Positions 35,084-44,384 of a stretch of DNA of 64,000 nucleotides are shown in pieces (the stretch's first letter is position 1; the number at the start of each line of letters is the position of its first letter). The position numbers and the translations under genes are program-made. The notes under the pieces were generated by a model. That model had not been told where the DNA came from. It was given only the letters and a program-made list of their open reading frames with translations, and ran no database searches. The stretch is from JANXUC01 sp964619065 (GTDB lineage: Bacteria; Acidobacteriota; Terriglobia; Terriglobales; Acidobacteriaceae), in contig CAZUCC010000012.1 in NCBI GenBank assembly GCA_964619065.1, forward strand, positions 21,525 to 85,524, in the 5' to 3' direction.

Positions 35084-36250
35084 ATGAAGCCACGTAAAAT
35101 TGCGGTTGTGACCACATCCCGCGCCGACGCGGGGCATCTGCATTGGATTTTGAAAGATCTTGCGGCGCATCCCCGTGTCGACTTGCGGCTGATCAGCATG
35201 GGCGCGCATTTATCGCCGGAATTCGGTCACACCGGCAAGGAGTTGCTCAAGAAAGGATTGCGGCCGCACGCCACCATTGAGTGTCTGATCAGTTCCGATA
35301 CCGACGTCGGCATGGCGAAAACCATCGGCGTGGCGACTCTGGGGTTAGCCGATGCTCTGGGCGAGATGCGGCCGGAGATTTTGCTTCTTACCGCGGATCG
35401 CTACGAAATGCTGGCGCCTGCAGCAGTCGCGTTGGCTTTGCGCATACCGCTGGCTCACATCGAAGGGGGCGAAGTTAGCGAGGGTGCGATTGACGACGCC
35501 GTGCGCAATGCCATCACGAAGATGAGCCATTTGCACTTTGCCTGCACGCGCAATGCCCGCGAGCGCATTGTGCGCATGGGCGAGGAACCGTGGCGCGTGC
35601 ATTTCACCGGCAGCCCTTCGCTCGACCAGTTGCGCCGGGGGCGCTTGCTCAGCCGCGCGCAGGTCGAACGGGAGCTAGCGATTTCGCTGAAAGGCGAGAC
35701 CGTAGTTGTTGTGTACCATCCCGTAACGCTACTGCGAGATACGACACGGGAATCCGCTGCATTGTTCGCGGCCTTGTCTGGAATCGATGCGCGGTTTGTC
35801 TTTGTATACCCGAATGCTGATGCCGGTAGCCGCAAGCTGATTGATCGCACCAAGAAATTTATTGCGCTGCATCCAAGCGCCCGCTTGTTCGTGAATCTCG
35901 ATCATCGCATCTACCTGAGCTTGCTGAGACATTCGACGGCGCTGGTGGGGAATTCCAGTAGTGGAATCATCGAAGCGACATCGCTGGGGTTGCCGGTTGT
36001 GAACGTTGGAGTGCGGCAAGAGGGGAGGGACCATGCCTCCAATGTGCTGGACGTGGCGGCATCGGTCTACGCAATCCGTGCCGCCCTGGCTCAGGCCATG
36101 TCGAGCAAGTTCCGGAAGAACGTGCAAGGGATCGAGAATCCTTATGGTGATGGCGATGCCGCTAGGAAGATTGTGAAACTGCTCACTATGGTTCCACTAG
36201 GGGAAAAGCTACTTTTCAAGCGCAACGACTGGACGAGGCCTTCCTATTAG
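35084..36250 (+). CDS. UDP-N-acetylglucosamine 2-epimerase (hydrolysing type)
   Basis: GT-B fold enzyme of 388 aa resembling NeuC/NnaA-type hydrolysing epimerases, which make ManNAc-like sugars for sialic, legionaminic or related acids. Features include the N-terminal VVTTSRADAGHL, LLLTADRYEMLAPA, the catalytic HIEGGEVSEGAIDDAVRNAI and the C-terminal GNSSSGIIEATSLGLPVVN with RQEGRDHASNV. GAGGAC precedes the ATG. The aminotransferase gene starts right after its stop, so the two are an operon. No nonulosonate synthase or CMP-transferase is visible beside them. Confidence 0.88.
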   Translation: MKPRKIAVVTTSRADAGHLHWILKDLAAHPRVDLRLISMGAHLSPEFGHTGKELLKKGLRPHATIECLISSDTDVGMAKTIGVATLGLADALGEMRPEILLLTADRYEMLAPAAVALALRIPLAHIEGGEVSEGAIDDAVRNAITKMSHLHFACTRNARERIVRMGEEPWRVHFTGSPSLDQLRRGRLLSRAQVERELAISLKGETVVVVYHPVTLLRDTTRESAALFAALSGIDARFVFVYPNADAGSRKLIDRTKKFIALHPSARLFVNLDHRIYLSLLRHSTALVGNSSSGIIEATSLGLPVVNVGVRQEGRDHASNVLDVAASVYAIRAALAQAMSSKFRKNVQGIENPYGDGDAARKIVKLLTMVPLGEKLLFKRNDWTRPSY

Positions 36251-37369
36251 ATGAGGATTCCACTAGCTAAGCCGGAGATTCTGGAATCCGATATCGATGC
36301 CGTCGTGGGTGTGCTGCGAACTCCACAATTAGCGCTGGGCCCTAAGCTAGCCGAGTTCGAAGTAGCGATAGGCGCATATGTCGGCTCTCCTTTCGCGGTC
36401 GCCGTGAACTCGGGAACTTCGGCGCTGCATCTTGCTGTCCGCTGCCTCGACCTGCACGAAGGTGACGAAGTGATTGTGCCTTCGTTCGCGTTCGCCGCTG
36501 TGGCCAACGTGTTGTTGCAAGAAAAACTCACGCCAGTATTTGTCGACATCGATCCGCGCGCGCTGAACGCGACTCCATCTGCGATTGAAGAGGTTATCGG
36601 CCCGCGAACGCGGGCTGTGCTGGTGGTGCACACATTTGGATATCCGGCGGAGATCGATACCATTCACGAAATCACACAGAGGCACAAACTTGCACTGATC
36701 GAAGACGCTTGCGAGGCATTGGGAGCGGAGGTTCGAGGGAAGAAGGTAGGAACCTTCGGCGACGCGGGATTGTTCGCCTTTTACCCGAACAAACAGATCA
36801 CCACGGGAGAAGGTGGGATGCTCGTGACTTCCAATCCTGGAATTGCCCGCTGCGCCAAAGTGCTGCGCAGTCAGGGAAAGGACGACTCGCTGGACTGGGC
36901 AGTACAGCACGCGGAGGCTGGATACAGCTACCGCATCGCAGATATCAACTGTGTCCTCGGCACCGCGCAGTTATCCCGCATCGAGGCCATCCTCAAGCAG
37001 AGAGAGAAGCTTGCAGCATCCTACGATACGCGGCTGCGCGACTGCACGACCGTGCAGCCGCCGCCTTTGGAGTGTAACTATGGCCGTATCAGTTGGTTCG
37101 CTTACGTGATCCAATTGATGCCACAATTCTGTAGGGAGGATCGCGACCGTGCATGGCGAAGCTTGCAGGATCGCAGTATCGGCGCTGGGCGGTACTTTGC
37201 ACCATTGCACGGCCAGCCCGCGCTGCTGGGACGGTATCGCCAAGGCGGTTCCCTCGCGGTCACTGAATCGGTTGCCGGGCGCGTTCTGGCGCTGCCATTC
37301 TTTGTGGGGATGACTGAAGCTGACGTGGATGAAGTCTGCACCGCGTTGAAGGGTCTTCTGCGTTCGTGA
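36251..37369 (+). CDS. DegT/DnrJ/EryC1-family sugar aminotransferase
   Basis: PLP-dependent enzyme of 372 aa that transfers an amino group to a nucleotide-linked keto-sugar. NSGTSALHLAVRCL binds the cofactor phosphate, EDACEALGAEVRGKKVG is the aspartate region, and the PLP lysine lies in FYPNKQITTGEGGML. Its ATG directly follows the epimerase stop codon. With the epimerase it likely builds an amino sugar of a surface glycan. Confidence 0.92.
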   Translation: MRIPLAKPEILESDIDAVVGVLRTPQLALGPKLAEFEVAIGAYVGSPFAVAVNSGTSALHLAVRCLDLHEGDEVIVPSFAFAAVANVLLQEKLTPVFVDIDPRALNATPSAIEEVIGPRTRAVLVVHTFGYPAEIDTIHEITQRHKLALIEDACEALGAEVRGKKVGTFGDAGLFAFYPNKQITTGEGGMLVTSNPGIARCAKVLRSQGKDDSLDWAVQHAEAGYSYRIADINCVLGTAQLSRIEAILKQREKLAASYDTRLRDCTTVQPPPLECNYGRISWFAYVIQLMPQFCREDRDRAWRSLQDRSIGAGRYFAPLHGQPALLGRYRQGGSLAVTESVAGRVLALPFFVGMTEADVDEVCTALKGLLRS

Positions 37370-37413
37370 TGAGCACATCCAAACCCGGGATGATTCGGGG
37401 CTAGAATGAACCC

Positions 37414-37560
37414 ATGCAACGGAAGGTGTTTTGGATCGCATTCATTGTCCTGGGTTTAGTGGCGGACTTTACGCTGTCGATCTGGTGGGCGCTCATAGCC
37501 ACGATTCCGATCGTTTTTATCAGTTGGTGGGTCGCTTATCGCAGCAATTGGTTCGAATGA
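37414..37560 (+). CDS. small two-TM membrane protein
   Basis: A 48-aa protein with two hydrophobic stretches (about residues 6-19, WIAFIVLGLVADFT, and 24-41, IWWALIATIPIVFISWWV) and a positively charged start. A conserved-looking tail AYRSNWFE follows. It has an ATG 44 bp after the aminotransferase stop, but only a poor ribosome-binding site. Very Trp-rich for its size. Unknown function. Confidence 0.5.
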   Translation: MQRKVFWIAFIVLGLVADFTLSIWWALIATIPIVFISWWVAYRSNWFE

Positions 37561-37645
37561 GCCTTGCGGCCCGCACAGGCGAGAGTCCTTAGCCTGCCCT
37601 GAGCGAAGCGAATGGGCCCGCGCCTCCATCGTTTTTTAGTTGTGC

Positions 37646-38374
37646 TCAGAAAGGCCGCAAGACATATAGTAGATTTCCCGTGGCAGGCCATCGCCGCGGC
37701 TGCCCAGTGCGGTAGTCCAGCACGATTCGCTCTGCCACTGTTAGACCCGCTCCCCGGAAGAGTTTAGCCATCTCACCCGTAGTAAATACGTGGCCTTGCG
37801 TTATGACTTCGCGTCCGCCTGTCTGCCACTTCAAGGGGACCTCTCCGTTGCCTTCCGCCGGGAGAAACATATCGCGCAGAAGGCGTTGCAACACAGTGAG
37901 TGCGCCACACTCGGCAGCGTTGTAACGATGCAGCACGTCCAGGAAAATCAGGCCCTGGCTAGTGCAAGACCGCGCCAGATTCTTGAGCGCCGTCACCCGC
38001 AGCTCACCACTTGGTACGTGCCCTAGTACGTTCCACAGACAGAGCACGGCGTCGAACTGCCTGCCGGTATCGGGTAGCGTTTCGATTCTTGAGTCCCATA
38101 CTTCCCAGCCCGCCGGAATGAGCGCTCGCATCCCGAAGCTCGGTTCCACCAGCACAATCTGATGAATGCCCGCCTCGGCAGCAATTTGCAATGCCCGGTG
38201 TCCATCTCCGGCGCCTACGTCGAGCAAAGACGCGGCCGCAGCAGGTATATGTCGTAGGATCTCCTCGTCCACCGCCGTGAGGTACGCGCTGCGGCGCTGG
38301 CTGAGTTTGCGAAAGCCAGGCGCGATTCGGTCATAAGCCGTGATGGCATCCAGCATGTTCTCGTCTTGAGGCAT
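37646..38374 (-). CDS. class I SAM-dependent methyltransferase
   Basis: Cytoplasmic Rossmann-fold methyltransferase of 242 aa. Motif I is LLDVGAGDGHRAL (about residues 41-53), motif II IVLVEPS, and post-motif FDAVLCLWNVLGHV is typical of small-molecule methyltransferases. The C-terminal half, with ITQGHVFTTGEMAKLFRGAG, covers the substrate site. It is transcribed convergently with the upstream sugar genes and divergently from the AsmA gene. The substrate is not evident. Confidence 0.85.
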   Translation of the reverse strand: MPQDENMLDAITAYDRIAPGFRKLSQRRSAYLTAVDEEILRHIPAAAASLLDVGAGDGHRALQIAAEAGIHQIVLVEPSFGMRALIPAGWEVWDSRIETLPDTGRQFDAVLCLWNVLGHVPSGELRVTALKNLARSCTSQGLIFLDVLHRYNAAECGALTVLQRLLRDMFLPAEGNGEVPLKWQTGGREVITQGHVFTTGEMAKLFRGAGLTVAERIVLDYRTGQPRRWPATGNLLYVLRPF

Positions 38375-38503
38375 TTAGGGAGTCGTTTCTCGGTCTCGGC
38401 AAGTATCGGGAATTCCATCCTACTTCGCCGCCTTCCATCCTGTGCTATGCTTTTTCCTCCCGTCACTATCGTACCGGCCTTGTGTGCTTTCTTGGGAGGC
38501 TCT

Positions 38504-40147
38504 ATGAAAGGAATTCTGCGCTACGTTCTGATCGCGGCGGGCGTGTTGTTGCTGCTGCTCATCGCGGTTCCGTTTTTTCTCAGCCCCAATCAATTTCGTC
38601 CTACCATTGAAGAAAAGCTCAGTGCCGCGTTGGGACGTCCGGTCAAAGTAGGCAACATGAGCGTGTCGCTATTTTCAGGATCGCTGGCGGCTGACGATCT
38701 CTCGATTGCCGATGACCCTGCATTCAGCAAGTCTCCATTTCTTACGGCGAAGTCCTTGAAGGTCGGCGTGGAGATGATGCCGCTGATTTTCTCCAAGGCA
38801 CTGCACGTCACCGGCGTGACCATTGAGAAGCCGGAAGTATCGTTAGTGAAAAATGCCGAAGGGAAGTGGAACTTTTCTTCTCTGGCAACATCGGACTCGA
38901 AACCAGCTCCGAAAGCCGGGGGTGAGTCCGGCGGCGGGACACCCGATTTCTCTGTGCGGAAATTGCAGCTCAAGGATGGACGCGTAACCGTCAGCTCGAC
39001 GGCATCCTCGAAACGCCATGTCTATGACGACTTGCAACTCGAGGCCTTCGATGTGTCCGCAACCTCGGCGGTTCCGTTTTCACTTACGGCGAAGCTTCCC
39101 GGCGGCGGTGGGCTGAAGGTCGCGGGCAAGGCGGGTCCCGCAGACAGTAAAGATGCTACGTTGAGTCCTCTCGATGCCAAGATCGACATCCATGGGATGG
39201 ATCTCGGCGGCACAGGTTTTGTGGATGCAAGCACAGGGCTTGCCGGATCGATGGACTTTGCCAGCACGGTCTCCGCGCACAACGGCGATGCGCACGCTCA
39301 AGGAAAAGTGAAGCTCGACAAGCTGCAGCTTCGCAAGGGAGGAGCGCCCTCGGGTGTTCCCGTGAATGTGGATTTTGATTCGAACTATGATTTACGCCGC
39401 AGCGCGGGCAAGTTGAACGAAGGCACGGTGAAGGTAGGGAGCGCCGTGGCCCATCTCGCGGGTACCTATGATCTGCGCGGGGAGTCCGCTGTACTCAACA
39501 TGAAAGTGAACGCCAAGGATATGCCAGTGCAGGATTTGCAATCGTTTCTGCCCGCGCTCGGTGTTGTGCTGCCAAAGGGATCGTCACTGCAGCAGGGAAC
39601 GCTCAGTGCGAATCTGGACGCACAAGGGCCCGCAGACCGTCTAGTCACAACAGGGACGATCGGCCTGTATGCTGCTAAGCTCGCGGGTTTCGATCTGGGA
39701 TCGAAGATGGCGGTGCTTTCCAGTCTCACCGGGAGCAAATCGAACCCAGACACTTCCATCCAAAAACTGACATCGAATGTACGGGTTGCGCCGGAAGGAA
39801 TTCGCACGGATGCCATGGACCTCGTAATTCCCGCGCTCGGTGAAGTGACGGGTGGCGGGACCATGTCGGCGGACAATAACCTGGACTTCCGCATGGTCGC
39901 TGCGCTGAGTTCATCGAACGGTGTTACGGGCGCGGTGGGCGGATTGCTGGGTGGCGGCGGAGGAGGGAAGGGGACGAAATTACCCTTCCGGATTCAAGGC
40001 ACGGCGGCCGATCCGAAGTTCGTGCCTGACGTTGGTGGTGTGGCTAGCGGAATGCTAGGCTCGCTGGCAGGAAATCTTACGAAGGGCCAGAAGGGCAAAC
40101 CTGGGTTATCGGATGCTTTGGGTGGGTTATTCGGGAAAAAGGACTAA
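38504..40147 (+). CDS. AsmA-family protein
   Basis: Inner-membrane-anchored periplasmic protein of 547 aa. One N-terminal TM helix (about residues 7-27), then SPNQFRPTIEEKLSAALGRP and a long beta-rich chain as in AsmA/TamB-like bridge proteins, thought to move phospholipids or help assemble the outer membrane. The C-terminal part shows the AsmA_2 type repeat with LGSKMAVLSSLTG and a Gly-rich loop. GGGAGG precedes the ATG. It ends at a strong terminator. Confidence 0.88.
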   Translation: MKGILRYVLIAAGVLLLLLIAVPFFLSPNQFRPTIEEKLSAALGRPVKVGNMSVSLFSGSLAADDLSIADDPAFSKSPFLTAKSLKVGVEMMPLIFSKALHVTGVTIEKPEVSLVKNAEGKWNFSSLATSDSKPAPKAGGESGGGTPDFSVRKLQLKDGRVTVSSTASSKRHVYDDLQLEAFDVSATSAVPFSLTAKLPGGGGLKVAGKAGPADSKDATLSPLDAKIDIHGMDLGGTGFVDASTGLAGSMDFASTVSAHNGDAHAQGKVKLDKLQLRKGGAPSGVPVNVDFDSNYDLRRSAGKLNEGTVKVGSAVAHLAGTYDLRGESAVLNMKVNAKDMPVQDLQSFLPALGVVLPKGSSLQQGTLSANLDAQGPADRLVTTGTIGLYAAKLAGFDLGSKMAVLSSLTGSKSNPDTSIQKLTSNVRVAPEGIRTDAMDLVIPALGEVTGGGTMSADNNLDFRMVAALSSSNGVTGAVGGLLGGGGGGKGTKLPFRIQGTAADPKFVPDVGGVASGMLGSLAGNLTKGQKGKPGLSDALGGLFGKKD

Positions 40148-40180
40148 AAATCACCCAGGTTCGCTAAATTGAGCAACGAA

Positions 40181-40206
40181 ACGGCGCTGGATTTCTCCAG
40201 CGCCGT
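40181..40206. terminator. bidirectional terminator hairpin
   Basis: Perfect 11-bp stem ACGGCGCTGGA/TCCAGCGCCGT with a 4-base loop between the convergent AsmA and DUF481 genes. A T-rich stretch (CATTTTTG) lies just to the right, slightly offset. Confidence 0.7.
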
Positions 40207-40227
40207 TCACCATTTTTGTGAAACTTC

Positions 40228-41310
40228 TCAATGCTTGAACGTCAGTGCCAGGCCCGTGGTGAAGAGAACATCGTTATTCTTGTTGCCTGGTATTGCATTG
40301 CTGGTGTAGCGGTCGCTGAAGCCCATCTGCCATCCCAGCCAGGTGTTGAGCTTGGTGGTGAAGCCCAAATCTAGAGCTGTGCGGTAGCCGCGACCGTCGT
40401 TCAGGTTGGGATAGTAGTAGAAACGTTGCGTGAACAGTGAAGCAGCGCCCAACTTGTGGCTGAAGTCATCGCCCACGGTTGCGCCGACAAAGTTGCCGGT
40501 ATGCGCCGGAAAGAAAACGAGCGTTACTGGATCCGTGAATGCAGCGTAACTCTCCCGCGTGTAATTTGCGCCGCCTAGAAGATCAAGCGTCGTGTGGCTG
40601 TTCTTGATCGCATGGAATCCCAGACCACCGGTCAAGATGGAGCGGATGTCGAGATGCTGGAGATCGTCAGTCTGGAAATCTCCTGCTCCGAAAGCAAATG
40701 CCCGCGGCGTCAAATTCCGGTCGTAGCGAATGCCACCGAGAATTGCATTCGCTGTTGTGCTCGGAGTCGCGCCGGCTTTGTCGTTGGTCGAATAGATAGA
40801 GTTCGCATACAGAGTGATCTTGTCGTTGTTCGTGGGTCGTACCGCATTGAGCCCCAAGTTCAGGTTCTTAGTTTCACTGTTGCCACGCGCGAGCGCAAAG
40901 CCAAAATTGAGCCCACCCGACCAGTTGCGAGTAAACGATGGATGCAGAGACGCCTCGTAGGCCGCCTGCTCGGCTTCCGAGCGGATCACTCCGACGGTAG
41001 CCTTGGGAATGTGGACACCGCCCTGGGGTGTAGCGACCACCAGATCGGCGTCCTGCGTTGCCACGGCACCTGACACCAGGCTCTTGTCCGGAGTGGCCAC
41101 GTAAAGCTTCTTCTCGGAGGAGAGATCTTGAATCGACGTCCAGCTGATGTTGAGGTCGCCTGCGTAGTCTGTTTTCACCAACAAAGTCTTGCCATCGGAC
41201 TTGACGATCGTTCCTGTAATTCGATCACCGTTTTTGAGCGTTACCTGCTCGGCACTTGCAGCCAACGACCCCATCGCAACCATAAGCAGAAATAGTCCCA
41301 AGCGTTTCAT
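40228..41310 (-). CDS. DUF481 outer-membrane protein
   Basis: Exported protein of 360 aa of the YdiY/DUF481 family. Signal peptide about residues 1-20; the next part (about 21-110: VTLKNGDRITGTIVKSDGKT) is a small beta domain also seen in other secreted proteins, then the C-terminal beta-barrel (about 130-360) made of alternating strands and ending in Phe-Lys-His, near the aromatic terminus of outer-membrane proteins. GAGGT precedes the start. Confidence 0.85.
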   Translation of the reverse strand: MKRLGLFLLMVAMGSLAASAEQVTLKNGDRITGTIVKSDGKTLLVKTDYAGDLNISWTSIQDLSSEKKLYVATPDKSLVSGAVATQDADLVVATPQGGVHIPKATVGVIRSEAEQAAYEASLHPSFTRNWSGGLNFGFALARGNSETKNLNLGLNAVRPTNNDKITLYANSIYSTNDKAGATPSTTANAILGGIRYDRNLTPRAFAFGAGDFQTDDLQHLDIRSILTGGLGFHAIKNSHTTLDLLGGANYTRESYAAFTDPVTLVFFPAHTGNFVGATVGDDFSHKLGAASLFTQRFYYYPNLNDGRGYRTALDLGFTTKLNTWLGWQMGFSDRYTSNAIPGNKNNDVLFTTGLALTFKH

Positions 41311-41621
41311 TGGATTTTGTACCTCAGGGAGTGAGATTTTTCACCGGAATAAGAATCTAGAACAGATGCACAATCCTGGACGCAGACGTGAGTGGCGGAC
41401 TGAAAGTCACAGGGCTTTGTATGGCAGATTTTATCATTGGATGCTGGGGAAATTGCGAAAAGATACCATCTCAAATTGCGAACTTGCTTCTGTAGCGCGT
41501 GAGCGTTCTCCGCTTTTGGGAGCACGAAGGTACTGACGCCGTTATTTTTCTGTGCAGCTGGTCTCCGCCCGGTACAGTTGTAGAAACTCTTGCCGATGAG
41601 ATGGAGTAGAGGTCGTTAGCC
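41311..41621. other. divergent intergenic region
   Basis: About 310 bp between the DUF481 gene and the EAL-HDOD gene, both transcribed outward, so it must contain both promoters. It is richer in A+T than the flanks. I found no gene, clear -35/-10 pair or palindrome. Confidence 0.5.
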
Positions 41622-42863
41622 TTGTCGAACCCTGCCGCTGCTCAGGTGCAGAATTCGCAAAGTGTACGCTTTGTGGCGCGGCAACCCATCTTTGACCGTC
41701 AGCGGCGTCTCTTTGGCTATGAATTGCTCTTTCGCGACAGTTGGACAAACAGCTTTGGCAACACGAATCCTGATGTTGCCTGTCGCAGCACATTGGACAG
41801 CTCTCTCCTCATGGGCCTCGATCTTTTGTGCGAGCAAAGTGTCGGATTCTTCAATTGCACTCGCGAAACGCTTCTGGCTGAGTATATGACCCTGCTCCCC
41901 AGGGAGCGGGTTGTGCTTGAAATTTTGGAGAGTGTCCCACCTGACCAGGAAGTGATCGAAGCTTGTACCAAGTTGAAAGGCGTGGGCTACCGGCTGGCTT
42001 TGGATGATTTTGTCGCCAACGATCCCCGCCGCGGAATGATCCCGCTCGCTGACATGCTGAAGGTAGATTGGATGGCGACGACGGTCGACGAGTGTCGCGA
42101 ATTGATTAAGGAGCACTCCCGCCCAGACCTAATGTTCCTGGCGGAAAAGATCGAAACGCAGGAAGAACTCCAAATTGCGCTCGATCTCGGCTTCCACTAT
42201 TTCCAAGGCTATTTTTTCCAGAAACCGGTGATTCTGCATACTCGCGAAATTTCGCCGATGCAGATTCACGCTTTGTGTCTGCTGCGCGAAGTCTCTCAGG
42301 CGATGGTGGACCTGGATGAGGTCGAACGGCAGATCAAGGCCGATGCTTCGCTCTGTTACCGCTTGTTACGTTATCTGAACTCATCGGCATTTTTCTTCAC
42401 CGCGGAAATCCGCTCCGTCCGCCATGCGCTCATGGTGCTGGGAGAAAAGCAGATTCGCAAATGGGTGGCGCTGGTGGTTACGCTCCATGCCGGTGCGGCC
42501 GCCTCAACGGAACTCATTCGCACCGCACTGACACGAGCGCGGTTTTGCGAAGGGCTGGCGCCTCATGTCGTCGGCGGCAGCGAAGACCTCTTCTTCTTGG
42601 GACTGATGTCCCTGCTCGATGTGATTCTGGAAATCCCGCGTGCGGAACTGTTGGAGCGTGTTCCGATCTCCAAGGAGATCAAATCTGCCCTGATGGGCGA
42701 ACCGAGTCCCTTGACTGTGCCGTTCGAATTGGTGCTGGCTCAGGAATCCGGGAACTGGCCGAGAATGAAGGACCTCGCTCTGCAAATGCATCTCGACGAG
42801 GAGATGGTGTCCTCCTTCTATTGGCGTGCCGCAGCGTGGGCCAAGGACGCTTGCCAGGTCTAG
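41622..42863 (+). CDS. EAL-HDOD signalling protein (YuxH type)
   Basis: Cytoplasmic protein of 413 aa. Residues about 15-205 form an EAL-like domain: YELLFRD replaces the catalytic EAL, while LALDDF, LKVDW, AEKIETQEEL and FQGYFFQKP match later motifs. The altered first motif makes c-di-GMP hydrolysis doubtful. The C-terminal HDOD domain (about 215-400: DASLCYRLLRYLNSSAF, VRHALMVLGEKQIRKWVAL) is a degenerate HD fold used in signal coupling. The start is TTG with AGAGG upstream; a nearby ATG is cut off by a stop. Confidence 0.9.
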   Translation: MSNPAAAQVQNSQSVRFVARQPIFDRQRRLFGYELLFRDSWTNSFGNTNPDVACRSTLDSSLLMGLDLLCEQSVGFFNCTRETLLAEYMTLLPRERVVLEILESVPPDQEVIEACTKLKGVGYRLALDDFVANDPRRGMIPLADMLKVDWMATTVDECRELIKEHSRPDLMFLAEKIETQEELQIALDLGFHYFQGYFFQKPVILHTREISPMQIHALCLLREVSQAMVDLDEVERQIKADASLCYRLLRYLNSSAFFFTAEIRSVRHALMVLGEKQIRKWVALVVTLHAGAAASTELIRTALTRARFCEGLAPHVVGGSEDLFFLGLMSLLDVILEIPRAELLERVPISKEIKSALMGEPSPLTVPFELVLAQESGNWPRMKDLALQMHLDEEMVSSFYWRAAAWAKDACQV

Positions 42864-43230
42864 CTGACCTCGATTTCCGCGGATTTTGGGCACAGCGCCT
42901 CAGGGACGATTTACACAAGTTTCCCGCGACAGGTGACTCTAGGCACTTGCGCGGAATTGCCGCTTGTGAGTAACATCATATTGTTCTCATTGGCCACGCT
43001 CCCGTGCTGGCCCTTTCGCGCAAGAGCTTCAGGCGCTTTGGACTGAGCAACGACTAGCACTAACAACGACTAGGCAAATCAGGAACTGGCTGTTTTTCGC
43101 CCACCGTATTGGAATAGTTGCAGGATAGCGTTGTTGCTGCCTGCTCCACGGTGACGGCGGGGTGAACTGCAGCCCGGCGGGCCCGCAAAACGGCACGCGA
43201 CTTACAACAATTGAACCAACAGAGAAATCT
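42864..43230. other. intergenic region without a recognisable gene
   Basis: 367 bp after the EAL-HDOD gene. The only pattern noticed is a short direct repeat AACGACTAG near 43050 and 43068. It should hold the promoter of the next gene. Confidence 0.45.
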
Positions 43231-43914
43231 ATGAATCCGAGAGACCACTCTTCCGGCTCGCCCGGCAAGGGCCGGCGCCGTCGCGGACGTCGCCCCGGCA
43301 GCCAACAGCAGGGCCAAGGCCGCAACCAGCAGCAGCGCCGTGACCGTCACGACCGCCAAAACAACCCCGGCGGAATTTACACCGCTCCCATGGACCACAG
43401 TTACCGCGCGGCTCTAAATGGCGGCGAAAACGGCAATGGGCGCCGCTCCGGGAAGCCCGGTTTTTCCGGCACGTACGCAGTGGGCGATCCCGATCCCCTT
43501 CCGGTGCGCGAAGACGCGAACTCCCGCATCTTTGCCTTCGTCGAAGACCTGTTTTTCCTCGCCAAGATTCAGGAGACGGCGCGCAAGATGAATGTGAAGG
43601 TCGAATTCGTCAAAACGGAAAAGGACCTGCTGGAACGGATCAAGGAGAATGGCGAAGAAAGACCTTCGCTGATAATCTTCGACTTGAACAATGCCAACGC
43701 CAAGCCGCTCACCACGATTCCCAAGCTCAAGAGCAAGCTGAAGAAGGGAACCAGCTTCATCGGCTTCCTCTCCCATATTCAGGGCGAACTGAAGCTGAAG
43801 GCACAGGAAGCGGGTTGCGACATGGTCGTGCCGCGCTCGGCGTTCTCGCAAAACCTGCCACAACTACTGCGCCGCCACGGCGCCCCTGAGGAAGAATCGC
43901 AGGCCATTCAGTAA
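43231..43914 (+). CDS. Arg/Gln-rich protein with receiver-like C-terminal domain
   Basis: Predicted 227-aa protein in two parts. Residues about 1-85 are disordered and very rich in Arg, Gly, Gln and Asn (KGRRRRGRRPGSQQQ), as in RNA- or DNA-binding tails. Residues about 95-215 fold like a CheY receiver: IFAFVEDLFFLAKIQETA, VEFVKTEKDLLERI, then LIIFDLNNA with an Asp at the phosphorylation site, FIGFLSHIQ and MVVPRSAFSQNLPQLL. The Lys and the acidic pair expected at the N-terminus of the receiver are not clear. No kinase is adjacent. Confidence 0.7.
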   Translation: MNPRDHSSGSPGKGRRRRGRRPGSQQQGQGRNQQQRRDRHDRQNNPGGIYTAPMDHSYRAALNGGENGNGRRSGKPGFSGTYAVGDPDPLPVREDANSRIFAFVEDLFFLAKIQETARKMNVKVEFVKTEKDLLERIKENGEERPSLIIFDLNNANAKPLTTIPKLKSKLKKGTSFIGFLSHIQGELKLKAQEAGCDMVVPRSAFSQNLPQLLRRHGAPEEESQAIQ

Positions 43915-43983
43915 GAGCGCATTGCAGAAGTAGAATCGGGCTACTTCTTCAATCTGAAATCTGCATTCTGAGATCAAACTCAC

Positions 43984-44325
43984 CTATCCAGGGGGCCAGT
44001 TCAAGTCTCGTCCGCCCAGTAGATGCAAGTGGATATGAAACACGGATTGGCCGGACTTCGGGCCAACATTCAACACCGTCCGGTATCCATCCTCAATTCC
44101 TCGCTGACGTCCAATCTGCGCCGCTACAAGATGTAAGCGGCCAATCAGTTCCGCGTCTTCCGGGGCGGCTTCCTTCAATCCCCGAATGTGTTTCTTGGGA
44201 ATAATGAGCACGTGCGTTGGGGCTTTAGGCGAAATATCTTCAAACGCATAGATATGCTCGTCTTCGTAAACTTTCTTCGCCGGGATTTCCCCGCGCACGA
44301 TTTTGCAGAACAGGCAGTCGGTCAT
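43984..44325 (-). CDS. HIT-family protein (HinT type)
   Basis: Nucleotide-binding hydrolase of 113 aa. The HIT signature SVFHIHLHLLGGRD lies near the C-terminus and CLFCKIVRGEIP at the N-terminus, as in HinT purine-nucleoside phosphoramidases. I choose the ATG at 44325, which gives the family's usual MTDCLFCKI start; upstream residues are likely not coding. It is the last gene of the leftward block that begins at 49451. Confidence 0.93.
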   Translation of the reverse strand: MTDCLFCKIVRGEIPAKKVYEDEHIYAFEDISPKAPTHVLIIPKKHIRGLKEAAPEDAELIGRLHLVAAQIGRQRGIEDGYRTVLNVGPKSGQSVFHIHLHLLGGRDLNWPPG

Positions 44326-44384
44326 GGATGCAACATAGCATCTGCTGGCGAAGCGCGCAAAATGCAAGCGGCGGAATTAGTCGA

